Source of the DNA: Pseudomonadota bacterium
GTDB lineage: Bacteria > Pseudomonadota > Gammaproteobacteria > Burkholderiales > Burkholderiaceae_B
Length of the DNA stretch: 64,000 nucleotides
NCBI GenBank assembly: GCA_023427085.1
Contig: JAEZBO010000241.1
Span: 1 to 64,000, forward strand
Reading direction: 5' to 3'
Position numbers and translations under genes: made by a program. The notes beneath the pieces are model-generated. The model was not told the origin of the DNA, ran no database searches, and was given only the letters and a program-made list of their open reading frames with translations. Below, in pieces: positions 21,084 to 30,794 of the stretch. Each line of letters begins with the position of its first letter. Positions within the stretch are counted from its first letter, which is position 1.

Positions 21084-21887
21084 CTAGGAAGCCGGCAGGT
21101 AAGCCGGGCGCAGGATGCCGCGCAACTGCGCGTACGGGATGGTCAGTTCGGGCTGCCCATGTGAATACGGCGCGATCACATAGACGTCGTACTTGACGAT
21201 CAGGCCGTCGGGGCCCAGTGCGACGTTGTCGGTGGGGGCGAACGGCCACATCTTGGCGTAGGCGGCCGGGTCACGCCGGGCGTCGGCGTTGCCTTCGAGC
21301 CAGGCCGCATGGGCGCGCGTCAGCGCCTCGACGAATTGGGGCTGGCGGCCGGGTTCGAGCAGGTCGCCCAGCGTCAGCACCCGGCCGGCCTGGCGATCCC
21401 AGTTCAGGTAGCGCGTGGCCGGAATGCCGTGCGCGCCACCGGTATAGACGCCGCTGATCAGCTCGACCACCGCCAGCGACGGCGTCTGCCGCGTCACCCG
21501 CGCGCGCAGCACGGTGTTCTCGCCGCTGCGGGCGGTGCGCCAGTAATACTGTTCGAACTCCTCCAGCGTGCGGTAGGGATGCACGATGTTGGTGTCGAGC
21601 CCGGTCATCGCCGCCAGCGACTCGTCGACCAGCGCCGTCAGGCGCCGCTCGTCCGGGAACGCGACGCTGTCCAGGTCGATGTAGGGGCACTCTGCACCGC
21701 GGCAACCAGGCTGCGTGCGTTTGTACTGGATGCGCTGGGTGCGCAGATCGCTCGCTTGCGCCGGTGCATTGGCGGCGGCGCCCGGGCCGGGCAAGGTGAT
21801 GTTGGCGGGCGGCGAACTGCCGCAGCCGGCCAGCGCCAGCAGCAGGGCGGCGCAGGGCAGGGCGGCCGCGCGATTGAAGCGAGTCAT
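21084..21887 (-). CDS. DUF3298/RsiV-like lipoprotein
   Basis: A 267-residue envelope protein. The lipobox LALAGC gives a mature N-terminal Cys at about residue 22. The C-terminal half carries the DUF3298 pattern (VYTGGAHGIPATRYLNWD, then a vault-like LTLGDLLEPG and IPYAQLRGIL near the end). Two further cysteines (PGCRGAEC) may form a disulphide. Proteins with this domain include the lysozyme-binding anti-sigma factor RsiV, but this copy has no membrane helix or sigma partner nearby, so a lysozyme-inhibitor-like or structural role is only a possibility. Confidence 0.72.
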   Translation of the reverse strand: MTRFNRAAALPCAALLLALAGCGSSPPANITLPGPGAAANAPAQASDLRTQRIQYKRTQPGCRGAECPYIDLDSVAFPDERRLTALVDESLAAMTGLDTNIVHPYRTLEEFEQYYWRTARSGENTVLRARVTRQTPSLAVVELISGVYTGGAHGIPATRYLNWDRQAGRVLTLGDLLEPGRQPQFVEALTRAHAAWLEGNADARRDPAAYAKMWPFAPTDNVALGPDGLIVKYDVYVIAPYSHGQPELTIPYAQLRGILRPAYLPAS

Positions 21888-21917
21888 GGATATCCTTGGC
21901 TGAGGGCGGCGTGCCGT

Positions 21918-22748
21918 TTACGGCACCTGCGCGGTCCATTCGGCCGTCGCGAACTTCTCGTCGGCCTGGACCCGCGCCAGCGCGCGCTCGTGGTCGGTGA
22001 TGCGGCCGGGCGTCAGGCCGTGCTCTTGCTCGAACACCGCTAGCATGTGTTCGATGATCCGGGCGCGCGGCATGCCGGTCTGGCTGCGCAGCGGATCGAC
22101 GCGTTTCTTGGCGCTGGCGATGCCTTTGTCCGACAGTTTTTCCTTGCCGATGCGCAGTACCTCGGTCATCTTGTCGGCGTCGATGTCGTAGGACAGCGTG
22201 GCATGGTGCAACACCGCCTTGCCACGGCGGGCCTGCGCCGCACCGCCGATCTTGCCGCTCTCCGAGGCGATGTCATTGAGAGGCTGATACCAGGCCCGCA
22301 GCCCCAGCCCGGCCAGCGCCTTGATGACCCAGGCATCCAGATAGGCATAGGACTCGGCAAAGGACATGCCCTGCACCAGCGACTGGGGCGCGCACAGCGA
22401 GTAGGTGATGGTGTTGCCTGGCTCGACGAACATCGCACCGCCGCCACTGACGCGCCGCACCACCGTCACGCCGTGGCGCTGCGCGCCCAGCGGGTCGACC
22501 TCGTTGCGCAGTGACTGGAAGCGGCCGATGATGACCGCCGGCGCGGCCCATTCCCAGATCCGCAGCGAGGCCGGCCGGCGGCCCGCGCCGACCTCGTCGG
22601 CCAGCACGGCGTCCAGCGCCATGTGCATGCTGGGCACTTCGGGGCCTTCGTTGAGCAGTTGCCAGTCATGGTCGCGCCACTGGCTGCGGCCAGGGACCGC
22701 CGCGGTATCGGTCGCGGCGACGGCGGGCGAGGGTGGCGCCGCGCTCAT
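21918..22748 (-). CDS. Lipoate-protein ligase A, large (catalytic) domain
   Basis: A 276-residue BPL/LPL-fold enzyme that activates lipoate with ATP and transfers it to E2/GcvH lysines. The lipoate-binding RRVSGGGAMFVEPGNTITYS (near residue 79) and the lysine-containing loop KIGGAAQARRGKAVLHHATL (near 166) are visible. The accessory C-terminal domain of E. coli LplA is missing here. It is encoded by the separate upstream gene whose stop overlaps this start (ATGA at 22745-22748). Confidence 0.88.
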   Translation of the reverse strand: MSAAPPSPAVAATDTAAVPGRSQWRDHDWQLLNEGPEVPSMHMALDAVLADEVGAGRRPASLRIWEWAAPAVIIGRFQSLRNEVDPLGAQRHGVTVVRRVSGGGAMFVEPGNTITYSLCAPQSLVQGMSFAESYAYLDAWVIKALAGLGLRAWYQPLNDIASESGKIGGAAQARRGKAVLHHATLSYDIDADKMTEVLRIGKEKLSDKGIASAKKRVDPLRSQTGMPRARIIEHMLAVFEQEHGLTPGRITDHERALARVQADEKFATAEWTAQVP

Positions 22749-23020
22749 GCCAGCGCCCTGCGGATCGCGACCGCGACGGCCTCGGCCGAGAAGCCGAACA
22801 TCTCGACGTCCTTGGGCAGGGCCAGCTGGATCGCCAGCGCGATCTCGGTCTCACTGGCATCGGCCGCCAGGCCTTCGAGCGCGGCGTCGATCTGCGCCAG
22901 CGCCTCGGGCGGCTCGAGGAAAAAGTCGCCGCTGATCTGGACGCGCGTCAGCTTGCCGTCGTCGACCTCGAGGTCGGCGACCACCAGCTTGCCGCCGGGT
23001 ACCTTGAATTCACCGTGCAT
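22745..23020 (-). CDS. Lipoate-protein ligase accessory (C-terminal domain) subunit
   Basis: A 91-residue protein that begins MHGEFKVPGGKLVVADLEV and contains GDFFLEPPEALAQIDAALEG, the pattern of the small accessory domain that is fused in E. coli LplA but separate (LplB) in Thermoplasma. It overlaps the start of the catalytic gene by 4 bp, so the two chains are probably made together. The accessory subunit is needed for lipoyl-AMP formation in the split enzyme described in archaea. ATG 23020 is the only start consistent with the domain. Confidence 0.78.
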   Translation of the reverse strand: MHGEFKVPGGKLVVADLEVDDGKLTRVQISGDFFLEPPEALAQIDAALEGLAADASETEIALAIQLALPKDVEMFGFSAEAVAVAIRRALA

Positions 23021-23091
23021 GTCGTTGTCTGCCTGCTGCTGTCTGGAGGATGGGCCGGGGCGGGTATGCCCCGGGCGGGTCCGGGTCGGGC

Positions 23092-23793
23092 TCAGCGCCG
23101 CTGGGTCTGGGCCGATTGGCCGAACAGGATGCGGCGCGACTCGTCGTCGCTGACCGACGGCTGCTGGTTGATCTCGTCGGCGCGGGCGTAGGCACGCTGC
23201 GTGGCCGGCCGCGCGGCGATCGCCTCGAACCAGCGCTTCAGGTGCGGGAAGTCGGCGAGGTCCTGCAACTGCCGCTCGTGCGGCACGATCCACGGATAGC
23301 ACGCCATGTCGGCGATCGAATAATCGCCGGTGATGAACTCGCGATCGGCCAGCCGGCGGTCGAGCACGCCGTAGAGCCGACCGGTCTCGCGCACGTAGCG
23401 GTCGATGGCGTAGGGGATCTTTTCCTGCGCGTAGGTCTGGAAATGGTGGTTCTGGCCGGCCATCGGCCCCAGGCCGCCCATCTGCCAGAACAGCCACTGC
23501 AGCGTGTCGGCGCGGCCGCGCGGATCGCTCGGAATGAACTGGTGGGTCTTGTCGGCCAGGTACAGCAGGATCGCACCCGACTCGAACAGCGGGATCGGCG
23601 CCTGGCCATCGCCTGGCTCGTGATCGACGATGGCCGGGATGCGGTTGTTCGGCGCGACCGCCAGGAACTCGGGGGCGAACTGCTCGCCGCGGCCGATGTT
23701 GATCGGCAGCAGCCGGTAGGGCAGGCCGGTCTCTTCGAGAAACAGCGTGATCTTGTGGCCGTTGGGGGTGGTCCAGTAATACAGGTCGATCAT
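23092..23793 (-). CDS. Glutathione S-transferase-like protein (YfcG type)
   Basis: A 233-residue GST. The N-terminal thioredoxin-like domain begins IDLYYWTTPNGHKITLFLEE, with N-R-I-P-A-I and E-S-G-A-I-L in the glutathione-binding region. The all-helical C-terminal domain carries SIADMACYPW, the N-capping box. The TTPNGHK start matches the YfcG/Ure2p-like disulphide reductases more than the conjugating GSTs. It is probably a glutathione-dependent disulphide reductase. Confidence 0.88.
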   Translation of the reverse strand: MIDLYYWTTPNGHKITLFLEETGLPYRLLPINIGRGEQFAPEFLAVAPNNRIPAIVDHEPGDGQAPIPLFESGAILLYLADKTHQFIPSDPRGRADTLQWLFWQMGGLGPMAGQNHHFQTYAQEKIPYAIDRYVRETGRLYGVLDRRLADREFITGDYSIADMACYPWIVPHERQLQDLADFPHLKRWFEAIAARPATQRAYARADEINQQPSVSDDESRRILFGQSAQTQRR

Positions 23794-23844
23794 CGTGGCA
23801 GCCTCGCGGGATGGAAGAAGAATGGCACCGGTCGCTCGGGCCGA

Positions 23845-24345
23845 TCAGGCCGCGCCGGCGGGCGCGCGCAGCGCGGCCTCGATGTCGGCGCGCAGCGATG
23901 CCGGTGTGTCGGTCGGCGCGTAGCGCCTGGCGACCTGGCCGTCACGGCCGACCAGGAACTTGGTGAAGTTCCATTTGATCGCCTCGGTGCCCAGCAGGCC
24001 GGGCTTTTCGTTTTTCAGCCAGCGGTACAGCGGATCGGCGTGTTCGCCGTTGACCTCGATCTTGGCGAACAGCGGGAAGGTCACGCCAAAACGCGCGGTG
24101 CAGAACTCGCGGATCTCGGCTTCGTCGCCGGGCTCTTGCCGGCCGAACTGGTCGCAAGGAAAGCCCAGCACCACCAGGCCTTGCGGGCCGTATTCGCGGT
24201 ACAGCGCCTCGAGCCCTTCGTATTGCGGCGTGAAGCCGCAGCGCGAGGCCACGTTGACGACCAGCAGCACCTTGCCGCCGAACTCGGCCAGCGCGCGCGG
24301 CTCGCCGTGGATGTCTCTGACGGTGTAGTCTACGATTGAAGTCAT
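23845..24345 (-). CDS. Glutathione peroxidase-like thiol peroxidase
   Basis: A 166-residue GPx-family peroxidase of the cysteine type. The peroxidatic Cys36 lies in NVASRCGFTPQYEGL, the conserved Gln/Trp partners in GFPCDQFGRQEPG and KWNFTKFLVG. It reduces hydroperoxides, more often with thioredoxin than with glutathione in bacteria. ATG 24345 (MTSIVDYTVRD) is chosen over the upstream frame extension because homologues begin there. Confidence 0.92.
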   Translation of the reverse strand: MTSIVDYTVRDIHGEPRALAEFGGKVLLVVNVASRCGFTPQYEGLEALYREYGPQGLVVLGFPCDQFGRQEPGDEAEIREFCTARFGVTFPLFAKIEVNGEHADPLYRWLKNEKPGLLGTEAIKWNFTKFLVGRDGQVARRYAPTDTPASLRADIEAALRAPAGAA

Positions 24346-24446
24346 GAGGCGCGGGGCTCCGTGCTGGATGTCTCGAAAACCCACGTGGCGCGCGGGCCGT
24401 TGTCAGCCTGCGCCGTCCGCGGCGGTGCCAACCAGTTTATCAATCT

Positions 24447-24770
24447 ATGCCATCCTTGATCGACCGTCTGCAGGCTATGTACGAACAGGGCCACGACAAT
24501 CTGCTGCTGCGCTTTTCGCTCGGCAAGGGCTACGCCGAGCAGGACCGACCAGAACTCGCTCGCCAGCATCTCGAAGCGGCGGTGGTCTTCGACCCTGATC
24601 ATTCGGCGGCCTGGAAATGGCTGGGCCGCGCGTGCCTGGCGCTCGACGACCCGGCGGCCGCACGGCAGGCCTGGACCGCCGGCCTGGCCGCGGCCGAGCG
24701 GCGCGGCGACGCCCAGTCGGCCAAGGAAATCCAGATCTTCATCAAGCGGCTGGACAAGGCCGGCCACTGA
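24447..24770 (+). CDS. Small TPR protein
   Basis: A 107-residue soluble protein made of two or three tetratricopeptide repeats (LRFSLGKGYAEQDRPELARQ, then SAAWKWLGRACLALDDPAAA, then a capping helix with AKEIQIFIKRLDKAG). There is no signal peptide. It presumably acts as a scaffold or chaperone adaptor, and the partner is unknown. It is divergent from the peroxidase gene (101 bp) and convergent with the photolyase gene. Confidence 0.78.
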   Translation: MPSLIDRLQAMYEQGHDNLLLRFSLGKGYAEQDRPELARQHLEAAVVFDPDHSAAWKWLGRACLALDDPAAARQAWTAGLAAAERRGDAQSAKEIQIFIKRLDKAGH

Positions 24771-24813
24771 GGCCGGGTGCACGGCCGCGCCGCGCTTGCG
24801 GCGCCGACTGGCC

Positions 24814-26223
24814 TCACTTGAGTCCGCTGAACGCATCGATGGCACGCTGGCGGCTCGATTTCAGGTCGACCCGCGCGGCGGGGTAATCGCAGGCCCGGCG
24901 CTGCGCGGCACTGGGTTCGTGGATGCTCTTGTCGTCGAGCTCGGCCAGCTCGGGCAGCCAGCGGCGCAGGAAATGCCCGCGCGGATCGAAGCGCTGGGAC
25001 TGCGACACCGGATTGAAGACCCTGAAATACGGCGCCGCGTCGGCCCCGGTCGACGCCGACCATTGCCAGCCGCCGTTGTTCGAGGCCAGGTCACCGTCGA
25101 CCAGATGCTGCATGAACCAGGCCTCGCCCAGCCGCCAGTCGATCAGCAGGTTCTTGGACAGGAACATCGCACTGACCATGCGCAGCCGGTTGTGCATCCA
25201 GCCAGTCTCGAGCAACTGCCGCATCGCCGCGTCGACGATCGGCACGCCGGTGCGGCCCTGTTGCCAGGCCTGCAGATCGTCGGGGGCATCGCGCCAGCGC
25301 ACCTGCGCGGTCTCGGGCCGCATCGGCTGGTGCATCGACAGTTGTGGAAAGCCGGCTAGCAGGTGCAGATAGAAGTCGCGCCACAACAATTCGGTGATCC
25401 AGGTCTGGATGCCGGCATTGCCGCTGTCGAGTTCGCCGTGGTTGGCCGCCAGCGCCGCGCGCAGGCACTGGCCGGGCGACAGCACGCCGGCGGCCAGGTA
25501 CGGCGACAGGCGGCTGGTGCCGTCACGCGCGGGAATGTCGCGCGCCTGTTGGTAGTCGTCGATGGCCGAGCCGACGAAGTTGGCCAGCGCCGCGTCGGCG
25601 GCCTCTTCGCCCTCGGGCCAGCGCTGCTGCAGGGCCGGGGACGGCGCCTGGTAACCGTCCAGTTTCGCCGGAAAGCGCCCGGCGCTGGCCGGCTGCGATG
25701 ACAGGGGAGGCGCCGCGATCGGCTGCAGCGGCGCCTCGCGCAGCAGGCTGCGGCAGCGTTTGGCGAACGGCGTGAAGACCTTGTAGTAGTCGCCCGCGCC
25801 GGTCTGCACCGAACCAGGCGGCAGCAAGGTGGCGCCGTGATAACCGAGGAATCCGATGCCGTCCTGCTGCAGCCGCTGGCCGACCGCCCGGTCGCGCTTG
25901 CGTTCGTTGACCGCGTATTCGATGTTGCAATGCACCGTCTCGACGCCCAGCTTGCGGCACAGATCTGCGATCAGGTCGGGGGCCTGCGACCAGGTGTCGG
26001 CCTGCAGCACGTGCATCGCGATGCCGCGTTCGGCCAGCGCCTTGGCCTGCGCGCGGGCATTGCGCAACCAGAAATCGACCTTGACCGGCGCATCGCCGTG
26101 CCGCAACCACTGGCCTGGCGCGACCAGGTAGACGGCATGGGTCGGGCCGTCCTGGGCGGCGTTGTACAGAGCGGGGTTATCGAACACGCGCAGGTCGGTG
26201 CGGGCCCAGTAAAGACTAGCCAT
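24814..26223 (-). CDS. phrB: Deoxyribodipyrimidine photolyase
   Basis: A 469-residue class I CPD photolyase. The N-terminal antenna domain begins YWARTDLRVFDNPAL. The FAD-binding C-terminal domain shows TSRLSPYLAAGVLSPGQ, WITELLWRDFYLHL, TGWMHNRLRMVSAMFL and the FAD/lesion segment NGGWQWSASTGADAAPYFRV. It repairs UV-induced cyclobutane dimers using blue light. The start is ATG 26223; a TTG lies one codon upstream. Confidence 0.94.
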   Translation of the reverse strand: MASLYWARTDLRVFDNPALYNAAQDGPTHAVYLVAPGQWLRHGDAPVKVDFWLRNARAQAKALAERGIAMHVLQADTWSQAPDLIADLCRKLGVETVHCNIEYAVNERKRDRAVGQRLQQDGIGFLGYHGATLLPPGSVQTGAGDYYKVFTPFAKRCRSLLREAPLQPIAAPPLSSQPASAGRFPAKLDGYQAPSPALQQRWPEGEEAADAALANFVGSAIDDYQQARDIPARDGTSRLSPYLAAGVLSPGQCLRAALAANHGELDSGNAGIQTWITELLWRDFYLHLLAGFPQLSMHQPMRPETAQVRWRDAPDDLQAWQQGRTGVPIVDAAMRQLLETGWMHNRLRMVSAMFLSKNLLIDWRLGEAWFMQHLVDGDLASNNGGWQWSASTGADAAPYFRVFNPVSQSQRFDPRGHFLRRWLPELAELDDKSIHEPSAAQRRACDYPAARVDLKSSRQRAIDAFSGLK

Positions 26224-26247
26224 CAAAAAATCCTGGAATGCAGAAGA

Positions 26248-26811
26248 TCAGCGGGCCGCCTGGCCCTGCCTGGCGCGCCAGTCGCGCACGGCCTGCAAGG
26301 TGTTGCTGACGTGCTGGTGCGGGTTGCCGCTGGCGTATTCGTAGACGATCCGGCCCTCGGGCGAGATCACGTACGAGACCCGGTTGGCCACACCGGGCAG
26401 CACGGCGTGCGCCACGTCGTAGTCCTTCATGATGCGATGGTCGCTGTCGGACGCGACCGCGAACTTGCCGCCGCAGGCGCTGACGGAAAACTTGCCGAGG
26501 GTCTGGATGTCGTCGCCCGAGACGCCGACCACGGTGGCGCCTTCGGCCTGGTAGTCGCCGATGGCCTGCGCGAAGCTGTTGGCCTCGATGGTGCAACCCT
26601 GCGTAAAGGCAGCCGGATAGAAATAGAGCACGACCGGTCCCTTTTTCAGCGCCTCGGCCAGCTTGAACTCGAAGGGTTGGCCGGCCAGCGCGGCCTGCGC
26701 GGTGAAATCGGGCGCTTGCGCGCCGACCTCGAGCGCGGCGTGGGCGGGCAGGGTGGCCAGCGGCAGCACCAGGGCCAGGGCGAAGGCGTAACGGCGCGGC
26801 AGCAGGGACAT
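26248..26811 (-). CDS. Exported peroxiredoxin (AhpC/TSA, Bcp-like)
   Basis: A 187-residue thiol peroxidase with a cleavable signal peptide (about residues 1-25, ending A-H-A). The active-site region is FYPAAFTQGCTIEANSF with Cys73, and Cys113 (SACGG) may resolve. Export to the periplasm and the altered TQGC motif (usually TPGC) distinguish it from cytosolic Bcp. It lies 24 bp upstream of the photolyase gene on the same strand, so the two may form an oxidative/UV damage operon. Confidence 0.87.
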   Translation of the reverse strand: MSLLPRRYAFALALVLPLATLPAHAALEVGAQAPDFTAQAALAGQPFEFKLAEALKKGPVVLYFYPAAFTQGCTIEANSFAQAIGDYQAEGATVVGVSGDDIQTLGKFSVSACGGKFAVASDSDHRIMKDYDVAHAVLPGVANRVSYVISPEGRIVYEYASGNPHQHVSNTLQAVRDWRARQGQAAR

Positions 26812-26970
26812 GGTGGCTCTCCGAAAAAGATAGCCGCATCATGCCACGGGCGCGCGGCGTGCCGCCAGACGGGCTGCATTCGCTTACGTATGACACTTGA
26901 CGCCCGTGGCCGCCGGCGCGAGGCTTGGACCAGGTGCCGCCACTGGCGCCGCTACTTGCCAAAGGTTCCG

Positions 26971-27552
26971 ATGAAAGCCGTGTACACGATCACGCTGTTC
27001 TGCCTGGCCGCCGCGTTGCCGACGGCCCAGTCGGCGCGCGCGCAACCGGCCCCGTACCACGCCGATCAGGCCGACCCGGTGTTGCGCACCTTGCCGGTCA
27101 CGCCGGCGCCGGCGCAGTCGCCATTTCTGTATCGTCCACGGGCCGAGGCGCCGCGCGCCGTGCCGGCGCCGGTTTACGAAGGGCCGGTGGCGCAGGTGTT
27201 CCCGGCCCATCCCGGCCCGGTGTCGCGGCCCGGCCAGGGGTATCCGAGCCGGCCGTCGCCGTATTCGTCGATCACGCCGCCGGGCTCGGTGGCAGCGCCG
27301 GCCAATCCGGCCTCGCCCAGCGTGCCCCGCGCGCCGTCGGTCGGCACCCGGCCCTCGGTCAACCCGGGCGCGGTGCCCGACAAGGTCTACCGCACGCCGG
27401 GCAATGCGCCGCCACGCAACCGGCCGGCCTATTCGGCGCCCGGTCACATCCACGTCCAGCCGGTGGTGCCGATGCAGCCGCAGCGGCCGCATCGGCCCGG
27501 CCAGAACTATCCCTACCGGCCGTTGCCGCCACCGAGATATCCCGGCCGCTAG
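26971..27552 (+). CDS. Secreted proline-rich protein of unknown function
   Basis: A 193-residue protein with a signal peptide (about residues 1-25, ending A-R-A-Q). The mature part is dominated by Pro, Ala, Arg, Tyr and Val (for example RPGQGYPSRPSPYSS and YPYRPLPPPRYPGR), with no recognisable domain, so it is probably disordered. It could span the periplasm or bind cell-wall partners, which is speculation. ATG 26971 is preceded by AAAGG. A strong terminator follows at 27629. Confidence 0.65.
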   Translation: MKAVYTITLFCLAAALPTAQSARAQPAPYHADQADPVLRTLPVTPAPAQSPFLYRPRAEAPRAVPAPVYEGPVAQVFPAHPGPVSRPGQGYPSRPSPYSSITPPGSVAAPANPASPSVPRAPSVGTRPSVNPGAVPDKVYRTPGNAPPRNRPAYSAPGHIHVQPVVPMQPQRPHRPGQNYPYRPLPPPRYPGR

Positions 27553-27628
27553 CGCCAGGCGTCACGCGCACGCTGCCAGCCGGTCAGCCTCGCGCCGCCC
27601 GACGCCGCAGCCGTCTGGTCGAAATAAA

Positions 27629-27669
27629 AAAAGGGTCATGTGCCGCCGTGAGCGGCCTATGACCCTTTT
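27629..27669. terminator. Rho-independent bidirectional terminator
   Basis: An A-run leads into a stem AAAGGGTCAT...GCCGC / GCGGC...ATGACCCTTTT with a five-base loop CGTGA and small internal mismatches. The arms end in T on both strands. It lies between the proline-rich gene (+) and the DoxX gene (-) and should stop transcription from both sides. Confidence 0.88.
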
Positions 27670-27721
27670 GGTTTGCCAGGCTCGGGCCGGCGCGGGGCGC
27701 TGGCCCGGCCGCGCGGCCGGC

Positions 27722-28111
27722 TCAGCGGCGGCTCAGGCCGTAACGGCCGCCACCCATCAGCGCGATCGCGATCGAACCGAACAGGAACAGGCCCTGCAGC
27801 TCGAGGCGCCAGCCGCCGGTGTTGGTGAACTGGCCCAGGTGGCTCATGTGCGCCAGCAGGATCGCGACCAGCATGTTGATGGCGATGATCAGCGCGGCGG
27901 GGCGCGTGAACAGGCCGATGATCAGCAGGATCGGGGCGATCAGCTCGCCGACGTAGACACCGTAGGCAAAAAAGGCCGGCAGGCCGGCGCCGGTCACCAT
28001 GCCTTCGATGCCGCCGATGCCATTGGCGAGCTTGTAGAGGCCGTGGAATAGCATCAGGATGCCGATGCTCAGTCGCAGTACCAGTTTGCCCGCGTCGTCA
28101 TGGGTGGACAT
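27722..28111 (-). CDS. DoxX-family membrane protein
   Basis: A 129-residue integral membrane protein with four hydrophobic helices (about residues 9-28, 46-68, 72-92, 100-120) and the DoxX pattern LVLRLSIGILMLFHGLYKL. DoxX-type proteins are linked to respiratory or detoxification complexes, but the function of short stand-alone members is unsettled. It is followed by a shared terminator. Confidence 0.85.
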   Translation of the reverse strand: MSTHDDAGKLVLRLSIGILMLFHGLYKLANGIGGIEGMVTGAGLPAFFAYGVYVGELIAPILLIIGLFTRPAALIIAINMLVAILLAHMSHLGQFTNTGGWRLELQGLFLFGSIAIALMGGGRYGLSRR

Positions 28112-28182
28112 ATTGTTATTCCTCAGTCGTATGCGTAGGGAAAAGAAATGAATGGAACAGAAACCTGCGCGAAGTTAGCAGG

Positions 28183-29592
<1,410 letters not shown>

Positions 29593-29786
29593 GGCGGGGG
29601 GATTCAAAAGAAAAGCAAGGTATCGGCAGGTACCGACATTCTGCCCGATCCGGGCGCCGCCGGTGCGGCGCGCTGGCGCGGCCCTCACCGGCGGACACGC
29701 CGATTCCATCCGGATACCTGGCAGCGCGCCGTGCGAAGCGCTACGATCGACACATCCTCAACCCCGAACGCGTCCAGGAGTCGACC

Positions 29787-29987
29787 ATGACGGACCCCGC
29801 AGGATCGCGCGACGCGCGTATCGAATTGCAGGTCACCGAGCCCGACGCGGGCCAGTGGGAATGGCGCATCGTCCGGCTCAAGGACGATGGCACGCCGGGA
29901 GAACTGCTGGGCTCCGAACTGGGCTACGGCAGCCAGCTCGAGGCGCAGCACGCCGGCAAGGTCGCGCTGGATCTGCTGGCGGCCTGA
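29787..29987 (+). CDS. Small conserved-looking protein of unknown function
   Basis: A 66-residue protein of mixed alpha/beta composition (IELQVTEPDAGQWEWRIVRL, then LGYGSQLEAQHAGKVALDLL). The W-x-W-R-I core followed by a Ser/Tyr turn and a helix is loosely reminiscent of YegP/DUF1508 repeats, a resemblance I cannot test here. AGGAGTC stands before the ATG. It lies alone between dbpA (divergent) and the two-component genes. Confidence 0.6.
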   Translation: MTDPAGSRDARIELQVTEPDAGQWEWRIVRLKDDGTPGELLGSELGYGSQLEAQHAGKVALDLLAA

Positions 29988-30100
29988 GCCGCGCGTCGTC
30001 GCCAGCCCGCGCCCGGCGCCGGCGCCGGGCCGGATTCCCTGCACGCCGCGACACAGACTGCCCGCCATGCCCGGCGCCCCCCGGGCGCGCCGGCCAGGGT

Positions 30101-30115
30101 TAAGATTCGCTTCAT
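30101..30115. promoter_or_regulatory. QseB/PmrA-like box before the response-regulator gene
   Basis: TAAGATTCGCTTCAT, preceded by GT, fits two TTAAG-like half-sites in direct repeat with an 11-bp period, the layout of PmrA/QseB boxes. It lies 22 bp before the regulator's ATG. The same 15-mer with two changes occurs at 32219-32233. Confidence 0.62.
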
Positions 30116-30137
30116 TTCCGTTGGCTATACCTGCCGC

Positions 30138-30794
30138 ATGCGTATATTGCTGGCCGAAGACGATCTGTCGCTGGGCGACACCCTCAAATCCTGGCTGAGC
30201 CTGGACGGCCACGCGGTCGACTGGGTCCAGCGCGGCGACCAGGCCGACACGGCGCTGCGCAGCCACGACTACGACTGCGTGCTGCTGGACCGCGGCTTGC
30301 CCGGCCTCGAGGGCGACGCGCTGCTGGCGGCGCTGCGGGCGCGGCGCGACGGCACGCCGGTGCTGCTGATCACCGCCCGCGACGGCGTCAGCGACCGCGT
30401 GCAGGGCCTGGACCTGGGCGCCGACGACTATCTGGTCAAACCCTTCGATCTCGACGAACTATCGGCGCGCATCCGCGCCGCCACGCGCCGCCATGACGGC
30501 CAGACCAGCGTCGTGCTCAGCCACGGCGAGCTGGCGCTGGACCCGGCCGCCAAACGGGTCACCCGCGCCGGTGCCGACGTCACCTTGACCGCGCGCGAGT
30601 TCGCCGTGCTGCACGCGCTGATCCGCCGGCCCGGCCACGTGGTCTCGCGCGAGCAGATCGAACAGGCGCTGTACGGCTGGGGCGACGAGGTCGAAAGCAA
30701 CGCCATCGAAGTGCACATCTACAACCTGCGCAAGAAGCTCGGCAGCCAAGCCATCGCGACGATCCGTCGCCAGGGCTATCGGCTGGAAGCCTGA
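30138..30794 (+). CDS. OmpR-family response regulator (QseB/PmrA-like)
   Basis: A 218-residue two-component regulator. The receiver domain (1-115) has the acidic pair D8/D9, the phosphoacceptor D51 (CVLLDRGLPG) and the lysine of DYLVKPF. The C-terminal winged helix (about 125-218) ends NLRKKLGSQAIATIRRQGYRLEA. The stop overlaps the kinase start (TGATG). A downstream ygiW-like gene, as in the E. coli qseBC-ygiW locus, supports a QseB-like assignment over other OmpR-family members. Confidence 0.9.
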   Translation: MRILLAEDDLSLGDTLKSWLSLDGHAVDWVQRGDQADTALRSHDYDCVLLDRGLPGLEGDALLAALRARRDGTPVLLITARDGVSDRVQGLDLGADDYLVKPFDLDELSARIRAATRRHDGQTSVVLSHGELALDPAAKRVTRAGADVTLTAREFAVLHALIRRPGHVVSREQIEQALYGWGDEVESNAIEVHIYNLRKKLGSQAIATIRRQGYRLEA

